A stretch of DNA of 64,000 nucleotides. Source: Acanthacorydalis orientalis. Taxonomy: Eukaryota > Arthropoda > Insecta > Megaloptera > Corydalidae. Location of the stretch: the NCBI GenBank assembly GCA_034766995.1, contig CM068323.1, positions 21,109,346 through 21,173,345 of the forward strand, read 5' to 3'. The notes beneath the pieces are model-generated. The model was not told where the DNA came from and did not search any database. It was given only the letters and a program-made list of their open reading frames with translations. A program made the translations under genes and the position numbers. Position 1 is the stretch's first letter. Every line of letters begins with the position of its first letter. This document shows, in pieces, positions 31,643-46,398 of the stretch.

Positions 31643-33630
31643 TGTATATTGTTTTGAATCTAAAAAAATGCACGAACTTTCTTGTTCTAATTTAAATTTA
31701 TTCATAAGCAAAAATGTTCAATTTGTGAATATACTTGAACATATTATACGAGTACAACAACAAAGAAAATTTAAATGAGGATAAATACATTTTTACATCC
31801 AGAATAATATTTTGAAGAGAAAGACTGTCATTAAATATATTATTATAAAAATATTTTGATACAAATTTGAACTCAAAATTACTCTAATCATTTATTAATC
31901 TAATCAATTTAATATTACTCTAACTTTAATATTACTCTAATAATTTTCAAATGATGAGTGCAACAAACAAACAATGGTTAACTGAAATCTTTCTATCTTT
32001 CCGGAAGATCGGTAGAGCTTGAAAATGATTTACTAAGGGAAAAGTTTGAATTACACATCCGTCAACTTAACCAAATAAAATTGATTTTTTTTTCTTTAAG
32101 TATACTGTATACACAAAGAGATGAAAGCAGGTATATGAAATTAATTCAGGGGACAGGAATTTTGAAAAACATTATGAACATTTAATATTTTATTAATATT
32201 TTTAAAATTAAAAGTTTATGACATTTTAAATTTATTAAAACTAATTAATATGTTTTTCAATTAAATATAAATTAGGAAAAATTCAATATACTAACATATA
32301 ACATTTTAACTTGACTAAAATAATTTAAATATTTAGATACCTTGTTACTTCCAAAGTACAATTAAATGAAAATTTATTCACGCAATTTGCACATTCTTTT
32401 TATTTTCTTTCTACAGAAAGTGTTTCATTGAAAGTGAAATACGAAATAATGTTTGCAAACCCTTGTTAAATATGACTTTTCGTTTCTAAAGAAAATTTAC
32501 ACGAATAAGGTACCAGAGAACTGAAAAAAGCTTATAACTATTTCAGTGGCATAAAATATAATTTCACGTGTGAATAATTGAAATTTACGAATGTTGAACT
32601 ATGAAACATAATTTATGTCAGTCTTATTAACTGTTTGAATCTGAAGTTAATACTAAACCTGATTGTATTTAGTGTTTTATATGAATTTTATACGAATCAA
32701 ATATAATCCATAGTTAACGAAATAAAGTACTACAGAATATTAAAAACCGTATAAAGAAAAACAAAATCCAAAAGATTTAGGTTTTAAAATAATATTTTTA
32801 TGGCTTTCCTACATATTTACAAATAAAAATAGTAAAAATACGTAAGAGTAATCTATTAAATTTCATAAAAAATTTGGTATTAAATTGAAAATTTTTTAAA
32901 CTCTAATAAAAGTTAATTATTAACCTAATTAATTTTCTAAACGATTATATAAGAATTACTTGCTGTACTTCAAACATACAAAATAAGACTTAAATATTAT
33001 ACAAAACTCTAGTAATAAAGTTCAGATATTTATTAATGAAAAAGCAGTAGCCAAAAAAACAAACAGTTAAATGACTTTCACTGTATTTCATATAAAAAAA
33101 ACAGAAGTTTATTTATAATTAAATTTTTGGCTTTATCAGCCATCTGCAAACTACGAAATTTAACTTTCATTCTCAGAGAACGGCCAAACAGAGCAAAGCA
33201 TTAATTACAGAGAAAGAAAATAAAGTTTTTATAATTTCTAGAGAAATACTTTTCTTAATTTCTTTCAGCTAGTATTCTAAATATATATAGATATGTTTAT
33301 TATCATATTTCTAATATTATTTTACATATTTTATTTAATTTATGAAAATGTATTAGTTTAAAATAATTAATCGTAAATATATTTAAATATTTATTTATTT
33401 AAAATTGTATAAATATGTATTAATGATGTTAGTGGTAGAATACTTTTAAATGATATATATATAAATTTAATATATTTTAATAAAATAATAATATTTACAT
33501 TATAGTGTACATTAATTAAAACAGTCCATTTATTTCTGAATTTTGTGTAAATAATAATAAGTCAGGTAAATAAGAATGATTTATATGAAACGTAATTTAA
33601 TAATAGTGTCTAGTTTAACTCATACAGACG

Positions 33631-33697
<67 letters not shown>

Positions 33698-34042
33698 AGT
33701 TATTTCAAACAGAATTCTATTCAGAATGAATTCTAAAATGAAGACAAATATCTTATGAAGTTCACGTCGATAATAACTAGAATAAAATCGAGTTATTCTC
33801 ACAACTCATGAAAACGTGTTGACGAGCATCCAAAATTTTATTATTATTTTTTAACAGAGAAAAATATCAGAACCCTGTCACGTTCTCGTGGAGATTCGAT
33901 TGATAACGTCATTGATCGCGTTGCTAGTTTCGTTGAATATCTTATTCGTTAAATAAAAATGGTTCTTTTCAAACGACAAATCATAAATGTTAAAAAACAT
34001 TTATTATTTTCATTTTACTTTTATATTTACTTAAGTATAGAT

Positions 34043-34084
<42 letters not shown>

Positions 34085-34427
34085 GGTTGTTTGTGAATAA
34101 AATGAACAAATTGAGATGAATATATTTACTCACATTTCTCTCAAAAGTCAAAAAGAGAAATTAACTCAATTGTCTTAGAAACATGTAGGTTCAAATGTCA
34201 AATAAACAAGCGTTAATACCCTCATGAAATGTTACCCTGAGATTTACTTGTACAATTACAACTCTCGGAGCAAACAAATATATAGTATATGGTAAGCTTT
34301 ACTATGTTTTTATAGGCCTTAGTGTTGTTTATTTCTGACTTTGAACAGATATGCTTAATTATAAATGTAACATTTACGAAATTATTTCTATATGAACAAA
34401 TATAATGTAAACAATATTCACTTTGGA

Positions 34428-34484
<57 letters not shown>

Positions 34485-34680
34485 TAGATATAGATATAGA
34501 TATGTGTATGTATGTGTATATGTATGTATGTATGTTTGTATAAAGAAACGGTAAAAAGTTGTTATTAAATATTACATCTTTTCTGAACGATTTATAGCAG
34601 AGCTGTGATGTTAATAACCAAGGAAATGAATTGAGAAAATCTTAAGTATTTTTTTTCGTTCAGTTTTAATAAACACGTTG

Positions 34681-34725
<45 letters not shown>

Positions 34726-36379
34726 GTAAAAGTTCGACGAATTTATGACGTAGCATGATTTAATGTCAATAATAAAGCGTGCAAAAGACAAATTAACTTT
34801 TTTTGCTTTACTAACTTCCTACTCTGTTCGTTATTTTAAAACAGAATGAATTTCTTTCAGGAAAGAATAATCTGTTCCCATTAACGATCATTATTCGCCG
34901 CCATACCGTATACTAATTTCCATGATTCTCTAAAATTTTTTTTATTTCCATACGCAGAGAATAAAAAGTATAATTTTAATTATGCATTTTTTATTGAGAG
35001 TGTTTCGGTTTTTAGGAATGAATTTTTTTATGAGTTTAAAAATTTTATTTTAAAATTGAGAATAAACATGTTAGGGTCGAGATTTCACAACCAAATTTAT
35101 GTGCAGACCTTATAATGAAATTTTATAATCTTTTCGAAATTAAATTAAGTGTAGATTTAATTTGTCTTTGTTTAATAATAAATTTTCATTCATAAAACAA
35201 TTTTTAAACGATATTTATATATTGTTATTCAGAAAAATAAGAAAAGAAAACAATATTCTTTTATAAAAATTAAATTTATCAATGTTATGTTATTCTCTTG
35301 TAAGTATTTTTTCAATATAATTTCTCGTAGATATTTCAATCGCTTAAACAAACCTTTTAGTTTATACAATATATAATAAAATAATTCAAACCTATAACTG
35401 AATACAATTACAGGACGTGATAGAATTAACTTTAATTTTATTTAAAAATCAAACCTATTTTATTAAAACAAGTATGATTTATATATATATATATATATAT
35501 ATATATCTGTAAGAAAACTAAAATATTATTTACCAATAATTTATAATAATAAAGAGTTTCTTAGATTAATAATAAAAAATACAAGCCAGAGTTACTGTTA
35601 CATTTAGAAGAATGATCTAAAAACTCTTTTGTTTATATATCTGTCTGTATTTTACTTGGGATTATTGAATTTCTTTACGATGTTCAGTTTGCTACCATAG
35701 CCCATTTTCACTTTAATAGTTACGTAGACAGAATATATATCTTTTAAATGAACTACGGATAAAATATATCTAAATAAAACAGCGTTGAACGCATGGAATT
35801 TGAATAAAATGCAATTTCTTTATAGAAGTTCTTTTACGAAACTTTTTTGAACTGAAAATGTAAACAAACATTTTATTTTTCTTTCATAGCGTGTTCAACT
35901 TATTTTATTTATTTCTATAATGTTTTTTTATAAATTATTAAATCTTACTTTTCAATAAGTAAATATTATAAAAATTTTTGCAAAATTTATAATCTAAAAT
36001 TATGTTTTATTCATAATAAGTACATTTCATTTATAAGAAAATATTTTAATTATTTTTTTAATTATGCACTTTATATTAAATTTATGAACAGCGAAATAAA
36101 AATACATTCCTAACATTGTATCAAAACTATTAACTAAACTTAATACGAATAATGAAATATAGTTGTTGTTTAATTATACAACAAATTATAGATTTACATT
36201 CGACTCATTTGGTATTGTAGTTACTGTTTTTGGAAACACATGTTCAAACATGGAAATATTAGTAGCACGAAATCCATTAACGATATCTTAATAGATGTAA
36301 TCAAATTTATTGTTGGATTTTATAGTACCAATTTAATCGTCGTCGTAATTATTAGACACGTATTGTTAATAAATTTGTC

Positions 36380-36445
<66 letters not shown>

Positions 36446-37550
36446 AAAGAAACGAATTAAATAAATAATTTATTATCGATAAAAAATCACAAATGAAATG
36501 AGAAAGGTTTTAAACATTTAAATAAAACTGTATAAATGACAATATGTCTTAAATTAATGTGAGTGATTTGTAACGTTTAAAAGGTCATGTCGTAAAAGCA
36601 GTATAACTTATAATATGAGTTAATCGATAAATACATTCGTATATTTATAAATAAACATTTAGATAGAGTTAATAAAAATATGTTTTCAATCAACTGTATT
36701 GATATTTTCTTCATTTAGTTATCTTAATGTGAAATACTGATTTTCTTTAACTTCATGTATGTGTTTTTGTAATATTATTTTATTTACATAATTTTCATCG
36801 CATTTTGGAATGGGATAAAAGTAAAAATTAAATGAAATATAGATACAAGTATTATTAATGTAATAATATATGCAGGAATTGAAAACATGTTTGTGTATTC
36901 AGAGATAACTTCTCTTCTATAAAACAAAATAACTATTAAAGTACTTCAAGAGGAAAATTTAACAAAGGATAAAAATATGAGTGTAGTCAAGTTTAAAAAT
37001 GATTACAAAAGATGAAGAATATGAATAAAGTGGATGAATATTCTCGTAAAAATCATAGTCTACTAGTAAGAAAATATGAAACATATTTCATTCAATTTAC
37101 AAGTCAACTGGAAATATTTAAACAGAATAATAAATTTAAAAACCTTTATTAATTTTCTAATAAATTCATATTAATAATTATTAAAATTTTATATTTTTTT
37201 ACATTCTTTAAATTCACAAATTATGATTTCAGTTTAGAAATAAATCAATATTACTGTTGATTAAAGTGTTTCCATTTTACTTGGAATTTAAAACATGTCC
37301 GATTTTTTGCACAGTTTACTTGTAAATATTAGAAACGTTCTAAATATTCTAACAGTTTTAGAAAATAAAGTTTATATATATTTGACATGTATTAATGAAG
37401 TAGCATTCAAACAACATATTTACAAAATATCCATTACTGCTTGAGTAATTTACATGTCGGGAATGAATATGTCGTTCAAACTGAAAATTCCTGGAACATA
37501 TGTAAATACTTCGAAATAAATTCGCTTTCAATTAATGTCAATATTATTGG

Positions 37551-37595
<45 letters not shown>

Positions 37596-37837
37596 GTATA
37601 TATATATACAAATTCTTGCGTCATTTACAAAATATTTATAATAACATCAATTTTATAATATTAGCTAACTCATAGTTTTGACAATAAAATTATTAACAGA
37701 TCTAAATTAAAGTTTCAAAGTATAATTCAATACTCTTTCATTATTCTTGTATTATTATAACATATTAATTACTTTATATTCAAAAGAGAACACTATTTTT
37801 CTTATAATATAATACACATACACACACACACACACAC

Positions 37838-37883
<46 letters not shown>

Positions 37884-38648
37884 TTTTGATAGTTTAAAAA
37901 ATAATATAGGAATTTAATTTTTAATCAAATTTTAATTAAAAAATATCCATGTATTGTATTTACTTCTCGTCAGGGAATTGGAGTTTGATAACGAGACGTA
38001 ATTTTAAGTGAACTAAAGGTTTATCAGTTTAAAACAATACATATAAATAATACAAGGCACGAACAAGTGGCGTGGTTGTTTGTTTGATGCTATATTAAGA
38101 ACTGTCTATTGCTGGGTACGCTATCGTGTTGGAAAAAGCCTTTATCTTTGGCGTCAATCATCAAATGATAACAACCGTACTCTTCGTCAATTGATTTTAT
38201 ACACTATATCAATATTCTTCACACCTCTATTAAATGTTTAATATTAAATATCAAACTTATACTTTAATACTCTACTACTTTAATACTATATTTACTTACA
38301 TTTAATACTTTTTTTTATTAAATTTGCAACGAATTCTATACAAAAAATCACAAATTAAATGCGAAAGGTTTTAGTCATTTTCATAAAACTATAAATAACA
38401 TATATGTCTTAAATTAATGTCGGTGATTTGTAACATTTAAAAGACAATTTATTAAAATGTATCCATATAATATTAATTTTATTAATCTAATAAATAATTA
38501 ATGTATTAATGTTAAATATTAATTTTTGTAATTCAAACAATTTTCTTCGTTTACGATCAAACCAAACATTTCAACACACTCAGCCAAAACCATCATTTAA
38601 TCTTTGATATAAAAGTCAGTTTCTAGATATAAATAAATGAATACACAA

Positions 38649-38702
<54 letters not shown>

Positions 38703-39227
38703 GCTAATTGCTATACTGCCTCTAGATACCTATGTGTGTTTGTCAGCTTTTTGATTGCTTTGCAAAGTTTGTTTAAAATTCCCTCTTTTTGTACTGTCAA
38801 AAAAGAGAAAATACCGAAAAAAATCTTGTTAAAATATTATTTACACATTACATCACACTTACGTCTAATTTTAAATCTAATAAACAGTTTTAAATTTAAA
38901 TGACATATCAAACGATTTTTTCAAAGTTCAAATATTTTTTTCTAAATATTTTTTATACGAAATTTATTTAGATAGGAAATAAAAATAGGTTCATTCGGAG
39001 ATAAATAAATATACTTTTGTAATTACCTCTATAATCGTTAAATATAAATTGATTAAATTAAAAAATCATTAAATATAAATAAATTATTTCAATTTATATT
39101 TAAGTATATAGTCTTAAGTTAATTGTTATTTCTTCTAGCTGTACGTTAATCGTTTACATAAAAAAATATTATTTATCCAAAATAGAGAAATGATAAAGTA
39201 TTGTAATTTTTAGTTATTTTCAAACAA

Positions 39228-39279
<52 letters not shown>

Positions 39280-42200
39280 GATGAAAATAGCTAGCAAAAA
39301 TCTTTATACAGAAAATTATTTACAAAAATTTTCAATGGAAACGATTTTACTAGGTATACATTCAACTTTAGCTATTTAATATGTTTTAAAACCATTTCAC
39401 AGAAAAGCTATTAATTTTCAATCTTTCTAGTGCACGTGATTCTATTATGTAGAAAATGGATTCTGTGAAATTAAAATGATATTTCATATACGTTTGTTTT
39501 ATAAATAGGATAACTATTTTCATTTAGTGCATTCAATGCAAATAAAATTATATTTTTAAGAATATTTCGACGAGATATATTTTTAAAGTAGTCATTCTTA
39601 GCATATAGAGTTTAACAAGAAAATAAATAAAGCATTATTTGAATACATGAACATCTTTTTGTAAAACGTACACGTTTAGAAATTCCTTCACTTTACATAT
39701 TTTGAAGCAAGTAAAACTGGAATATTTGTTTATAACAAATTTTGTTGTACACAGTGAAATTCTTCAGCGCATCTTAATAATTCACATAACCATTTTCTTC
39801 ATGGCGACTTACGTTTAAAGTATGAACCATTAAATGTATGTGTACAAGCAACGTTGTGTAAATTGAGGTTGATAACAAATCTAATTTAACCTCATCAGTT
39901 GTTGAATAAAGAATAATCTTGAACGCATGTTGGAATAATCTTGATGCGTTCCTTTTTATAAACTGTGAATATTTGGGATACGTGTTATCAAAAGAAAAAG
40001 AAATTTTATACGAGAGTCTCTTTTTTATAAAATGTCGACGTAAGAAATTTTTTATTTAATTTGTCTACATTAGAAAAATAATTTCAAAAGTTATAAAAAT
40101 ATTTTACTGGATTATATCTAAAAATAGCATTATGAATTTTATTATAAAAATGAAACAATCTTTGATTTCTTAAAAGTGCGGTTACATCTTGAAACATGAT
40201 ATTGTTTTTTAATTAAAATTTATTCTGTTATATTTGATTAAATTTATAAATTTCTTTAAAAGATTGTAATATGTTATTGATAGTTTTTTTTAATAGAGTA
40301 GTTTTTATAAAAGATGTATTTTTATTATTCATATATTAATTATTTTTATAAACAACTGCCTGAATTATTATTGCATAAAAATATGATGTTTAATTATAAA
40401 TGTATATATATATATATATAATGTTGAGAAATTCATTAAATTAAATTTTTACATACATAAATGTTAAAAATATAAGTCAATATATAATAATTTCAAATAT
40501 TATTTGAAGTGAAAATGTAAGTGAAGCTTCATTTTCATATTTCTGAAATGAAAAATAAATTGTAAGCTAAAATAATCAATTAATCCATAAAAACAAATTA
40601 TTAAATTGAGAATTGTTCCTCAACATTAAATATCTATGATTTTTCTTCAAATATGTATATATAAAAATAAAACTAATACGACTGTTATTTTTCAATATAT
40701 CTATAAAAAATCAAATGTCTAGATGAAATGTATACCAATAAATTTTTTAACTGCGTACGTTTCATCTCCCAAACGCATAGTTTTACGATTTAATGTCAAT
40801 GTAATTTTCAAGGAGAAAAAACAGTAAACTTAGTACTTCGTGCTGAAAAATATCACGTTTCAAAGGACATTTCCCACGAACTTTGTGCTATATATAAATT
40901 CGTTCAATAAATCAAGATAGTACACATAGAAGAAGCTAAATGTAACACAGGAGCTGAAGTTAGCTGAAAATTTACTAAATAAAATTTTCGTCTTTGTACG
41001 TGTTCAGGATTTACAAGACATGTCTGATCGTAAAATATGAATCAATGTGAAATGTGTACGCTTTAAGTAAATCAGTTTAAACTTGATTCGATTTTTTATG
41101 ATTTTAGTTCAGATGCTTGTTATTTTCGCTTTACGCTTGATCGATCATTTAGATACAAATTATTTTCTTTATTATTATTTAAATATATTTTTAAACATAG
41201 TGAAATATATTTCATAAAAATGTTAATACTTATCAAAATCAATAAACTTTTATTTACATATAAATTAATGATAAAATGATTAAAAGATCAAAACAATTCC
41301 TTTTTGTTATTTTATCTCGTTCTATACATTCTTAAGTACAATAAATATAATGTTGTTCGTACATTATTTAATATGCTGTACGTTTTAACAAATATTATAA
41401 GATATAACAACAATATACATGTAGAAACATTATTATCTTTTTGTATTTGTGTTTCAGTATAAAAAATGTTACTATATATAAAATAAAATAATATGCATTC
41501 AAGTTAATAATAAAATTATTATTTAATATATGTAATTAAATAGTATCTTGTTAAAATATTAGGAGTCTAGTAAAAAGCATTTTATTATAATGCAATAGAA
41601 GTGGTAATAAAATTAAAACCTGAGTATGTGTCGATAATTAACTTCGAATAATATTTTAATTTTATAATTACTAATAATTCAAGAATTAAAAATACAATTT
41701 ACTCACATATAACAAGATTTATCATTTCCGGCCGCAAATATTAGCACAGATTGAAAATCTGGCTTTTAAATCCTAATGTTTATATAAACTGTCAATATTA
41801 TTAGAATAAAGTTTCTTTGACGTTTGATAGAACAGTTGATTGATGATGTCTATGATTTAATTTTTTATTATTGTACACGAGAATTTATATAAACGTGATT
41901 TTTTTCCCAGTTGAAAATCAATAAAACAATCTTGTTTAAAAAGAATGAGATTTTTTTGCTACACTTTCTACTTGTACCCTACAGTTAATTAAATTTGGTA
42001 AATAAATTCTGTTACAAACTTACTAAAAGTTAATGAAAACGAAATATATTACAGTACAACATGTAAAAGTATAAGAAAGAATAGTATATTATGCTTTTAA
42101 TTAAGAAAATATTACATAAAATAAAAACCAAATGTAATCAGTACAATATATAACCGATATAATAATACTAGAAAGTGTAGACTTTATTCTTTCTATGAAA

Positions 42201-42515
42201 ACATATAAATTCTCGAAAATTTTTTTTATAAAACTCTGGTTTCGTTTACATATTTCAAAACCTATTTTGCACAAAAATCCTTACATTCGTATAAACATAT
42301 TTCATATTTTTCATCAGATACTTGAATCACAATGAATTCTCGAATTTATAGTCGAAAAATAATGAACAGTTTTTTTTTCTTTACTATTTATAAAAGTGTT
42401 TGTTGTAAACATTATAGTCTAAAGTTATTAAACATTTTATTTTATTTTTACAGTTGAATTTAAAATACATCCAGGAAACTAAAAACAATTACTAACTAAA
42501 TAAATATTTAGACAC

Positions 42516-42584
<69 letters not shown>

Positions 42585-43079
42585 CATTAAAAACTTGATA
42601 CAATAACATAATACATATTTAAATGAAAAATATATTCATTTATTTAATATAATACAGTATGAGGAATATAAAATAATCATTATTAAAATTAATTAAAGTG
42701 TAGCCATTTATTCTCTCTTTTGTGGTAAAAAATTTATATCAAATTACATAATTACTATAATTATATTTTAAATTATACTCTAGTTACATTAACAGTTTTT
42801 TTTCTCTGTAATATAAGAACTAACGTTTTATAAATACTGATGCCTAATAAACAGCACCAGAGTTTAAAATAACTACAAAAAATTTTCCAGTACAAACAAG
42901 TGATGTTGAGCAGCATCTTAGTGACATGATTTTTTTTGAATTACTTTCCTTGTGTCTAAACAGCTCACCTGAACATCAAAATTTACATTCAAGTATATAA
43001 AAGTCATGTCATAAAGTATTATTCTCTTACCCGCATTTGTATTTGACATAAAATATAAACATATTACATGCATACATAC

Positions 43080-43114
<35 letters not shown>

Positions 43115-43120
43115 CACATA

Positions 43121-43184
<64 letters not shown>

Positions 43185-44491
43185 TGTTGAATAATATTTG
43201 TGTATCTGTTCACTCATATTATCTTGTATGAATACTAAAAGTGTACTTTGAACTTTAATTTAATGAGCTAATATTTAGACAGCAGAAAATGAATTGAAAC
43301 CCTTTCATTAATCGGAATGGTCACGAATTACTTTGATCTTTTCTATTTTTGATAAGGGTGTTGACATGGTTACTCTGCTAGCTTTTTTGTATTCAAGAAT
43401 AATTAATAATTGAAATTTTATTCGATATTTAACGTTAAATATATAATTTATAAAGAATATATATATATATATATATATATATTCACACGAAAATACATCA
43501 TTTGAAGATGACAATATAAACAATAACAACACTTATATTTTTAAGATTTCATTATTATAACCGGTATAATGAACAAAATATTTCCATTAACAAAAACATA
43601 TTTATTATTTGTCTAATTTATATTATCCTTGACATGCCAATTTGTTGCGAATAAATATTTACAAGAACAAAAGTATTTGACAGGTTTTTTTCAAATAAAC
43701 AATTATAAAAGCTTTCTGAAAATCATCAAATCATAATAAATCATACGACCGTGAAGATAAAAATACACTATGAATATACGGAGTCAATGTCACCGTCGAT
43801 TTTCTCTCCTGTATTTTTTTTATGTACAATACATTGCCGATTGACTTTCTTTGAATAGAAATTGAGACGTAAACATACCTTAATGAGAGGTTGAAAATAA
43901 TAACTACTATGTCTATGTTTTACATGTGTATATTTTTAGATATCTTATTCGTATACCAGTAATTGGTTTCATTGGAATCTACTTCAAAAATTAGATGTGC
44001 ATTAAAAATATGTTTTTCATAAAAATTGAAATAAAAAATTCCATTTTACATTTTCAATAATGGGCTTAAGAAAAATTATCAGGATTTATTTGATGTAAAA
44101 GATGGTTTTAAATTTCAATCAGTTCTCTATACTTTTAAAAATCAATAATTCAATTTAAACTTTTATTGATTCGACATGTAATTTAATTATTCTCTGACTA
44201 GGTATACACTCTTCATAAAGTCTCAAAGAAAAAAAAGTCTTTACATGCATCTAAGTTTTTAATCGGAAATCGGATTTACTTCAATACTATTTAATTGTTT
44301 CAGCACATCGTCGAATGAGATCTGTAACGAATTATTTCCTGGTTAATCTCAGTAGTGCAGATCTTCTTATGTCAACACTGAATTGTCTCTTCAACTTCAT
44401 TTATATGTTAGACAAGTAAGTTGGAATTATATTTTTTACATTAAGAAAAACTATAATTTTTAAAATGTTAATAATGTTTATTATTTGAAAA

Positions 44492-44565
<74 letters not shown>

Positions 44566-44831
44566 AAATATTACATAAGAATAGGAAATAAATTTCGATA
44601 TAAAATATTTTTCTAAGTAAATTATCTATAATGTTTACTGATGCTTAATTGTGGATTTTTTTATATATTGATAATTAATGTTTTCTGTAATTACTTGGAT
44701 GTTATTTCAATTTTATTTCGATGTATTTAAAAAATAAATTAAATTAGATAACTTCAATAAAAGAAAGATAAAAAATGTTTAGTGCCAGGAACTAAAATTT
44801 AATAAAATGTTTAATCTCTTGAAAGCAAAAA

Positions 44832-44868
<37 letters not shown>

Positions 44869-45152
44869 AAGGAAATGAACAAATGAAAGATATTAATTAA
44901 AGTTTTTAATTATATTATAAAAAAAGTAATTTATTCGTAAACATTTGTTCACATTTATTCATCCTAATCTCAATTCGATGAATAAACTCAAAGAGCTTTT
45001 GGAACTTTGGTTATTATTAATTGAGCTATTTTATATTATGGTAAATTAAGTTGTTTATAACACTGAACACAACATTTGTTAGATATGAGATTTAATTCTA
45101 TCTTATGACAGGTTTAATTAAAGCGTAAAGGCTAATATATTTTATTGAAGTA

Positions 45153-45189
<37 letters not shown>

Positions 45190-45467
45190 CAAAAACTACA
45201 ACAAATAAAATGTTTATTGTTACATTTTTTAATAAATGCTCTTATTTGGTATTAAATTGAATTTAATAGTCGAAATATTCTTAATTAGTTCTATATAAGA
45301 AAAATGAAGTACATTATATGGTTATTAAGAAATTTTTTTATGGAAACTATAATATTTATTGCCAAATTTTTATTACAATGGTTACTTTCCATTTTACTAA
45401 ATCATTATTTCAACTTTTTAATAATCAAAAAATATTATATGCGCAAATGTTTAATAATCAAAAAATA

Positions 45468-45515
<48 letters not shown>

Positions 45516-46346
45516 CTGTTAATCAAAGATTTCGTGTAATTTATTGGAGTTACACGTTACAATCGATTTTATATCTAAGGATTGTTATAATTAATGAATA
45601 TAATATAATTAACTCGGCAGTTTCAGAAGACAACCTAAGGCTATGGACAGAAAACTTAGAGAGGTTCCAAGCATTGTATTAGTATTAATATATAAATATA
45701 TAAATGTGTATTTAAAAAAATATATACATATAGAAAATTAATAGATAATTGAACTTATTTTATACACATCTTTATTTTTATCTAGCTCAAAGAAGAAAAG
45801 TGGGTTGTCGAATTGAATAATATTTAAAGGAGACAAAGATATACATTTTCTTAATTTTTAGATCCCCCAAAATTTCAATAATTAAATCATACTCTATAAT
45901 AATTGTTTTTCTTCGATGGCGCTACAGCCCAAATCGAGCTTTGGCTTCCTCAATTTTCTGTCTCCAGACATCCCTCTGCCTGGAAACCCTTTTCCAGTTC
46001 CTTACTCTTAACAGTTCGACTGATTAGTGGTCGTTTGTCGTTAAATCCATTCAGTGTCCGAAGCTTATTTTGATGTTTTGTAACGTTTGTTGTTTTATGG
46101 GGTCGCTTGTTAATCCCACACCCAACTCTCTTTTCGGAGAACTATTTTCCCGCCCTCGTTAACTCTGACCCCTCTCACCATCGGGGTTACCCGATCTTGA
46201 GTGAGGTTACTCAGATTACTAGGGTTAACCAATTGGAAGTGAGATGAGAGTCGGGATTGGGTAAGAGAGGCTATGCGATTTTAGTTAGAGTCGACGTCGG
46301 GTGGTGTGCATGCACTACCCCATTTTAACCCCATATAAATATACAT

Positions 46347-46398
<52 letters not shown>

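Larger units (their letters stand above)
26619..44303 (+). other. TkR86C: Receptor intron 2 (17,685 bases, phase 1)
   Basis: GT-AG intron between TM1 and loop 1, the longest visible. Contents: TA tracts at 26704-26763, 28200-28243, 29755-29824, 33638-33694, 36383-36441, 37814-37882, 39233-39277, 42519-42581 and 43078-43180; a CA/TA/GATA/GTAT compound repeat at 34427-34540; the two copies of a segment of about 135 bases at 36481-36615 and 38342-38475; and islands at 29570-29730, 30590-30780, 33850-33950, 38050-38180 and 39740-39970. No nested gene was recognised. Confidence 0.85.

Noticed and set aside
36481..38475. Reading the duplicated segment as LTRs of a retrotransposon
   Set aside because: The copies lack obvious TG...CA ends, and no primer-binding site, gag or pol remnant was recognised between them.
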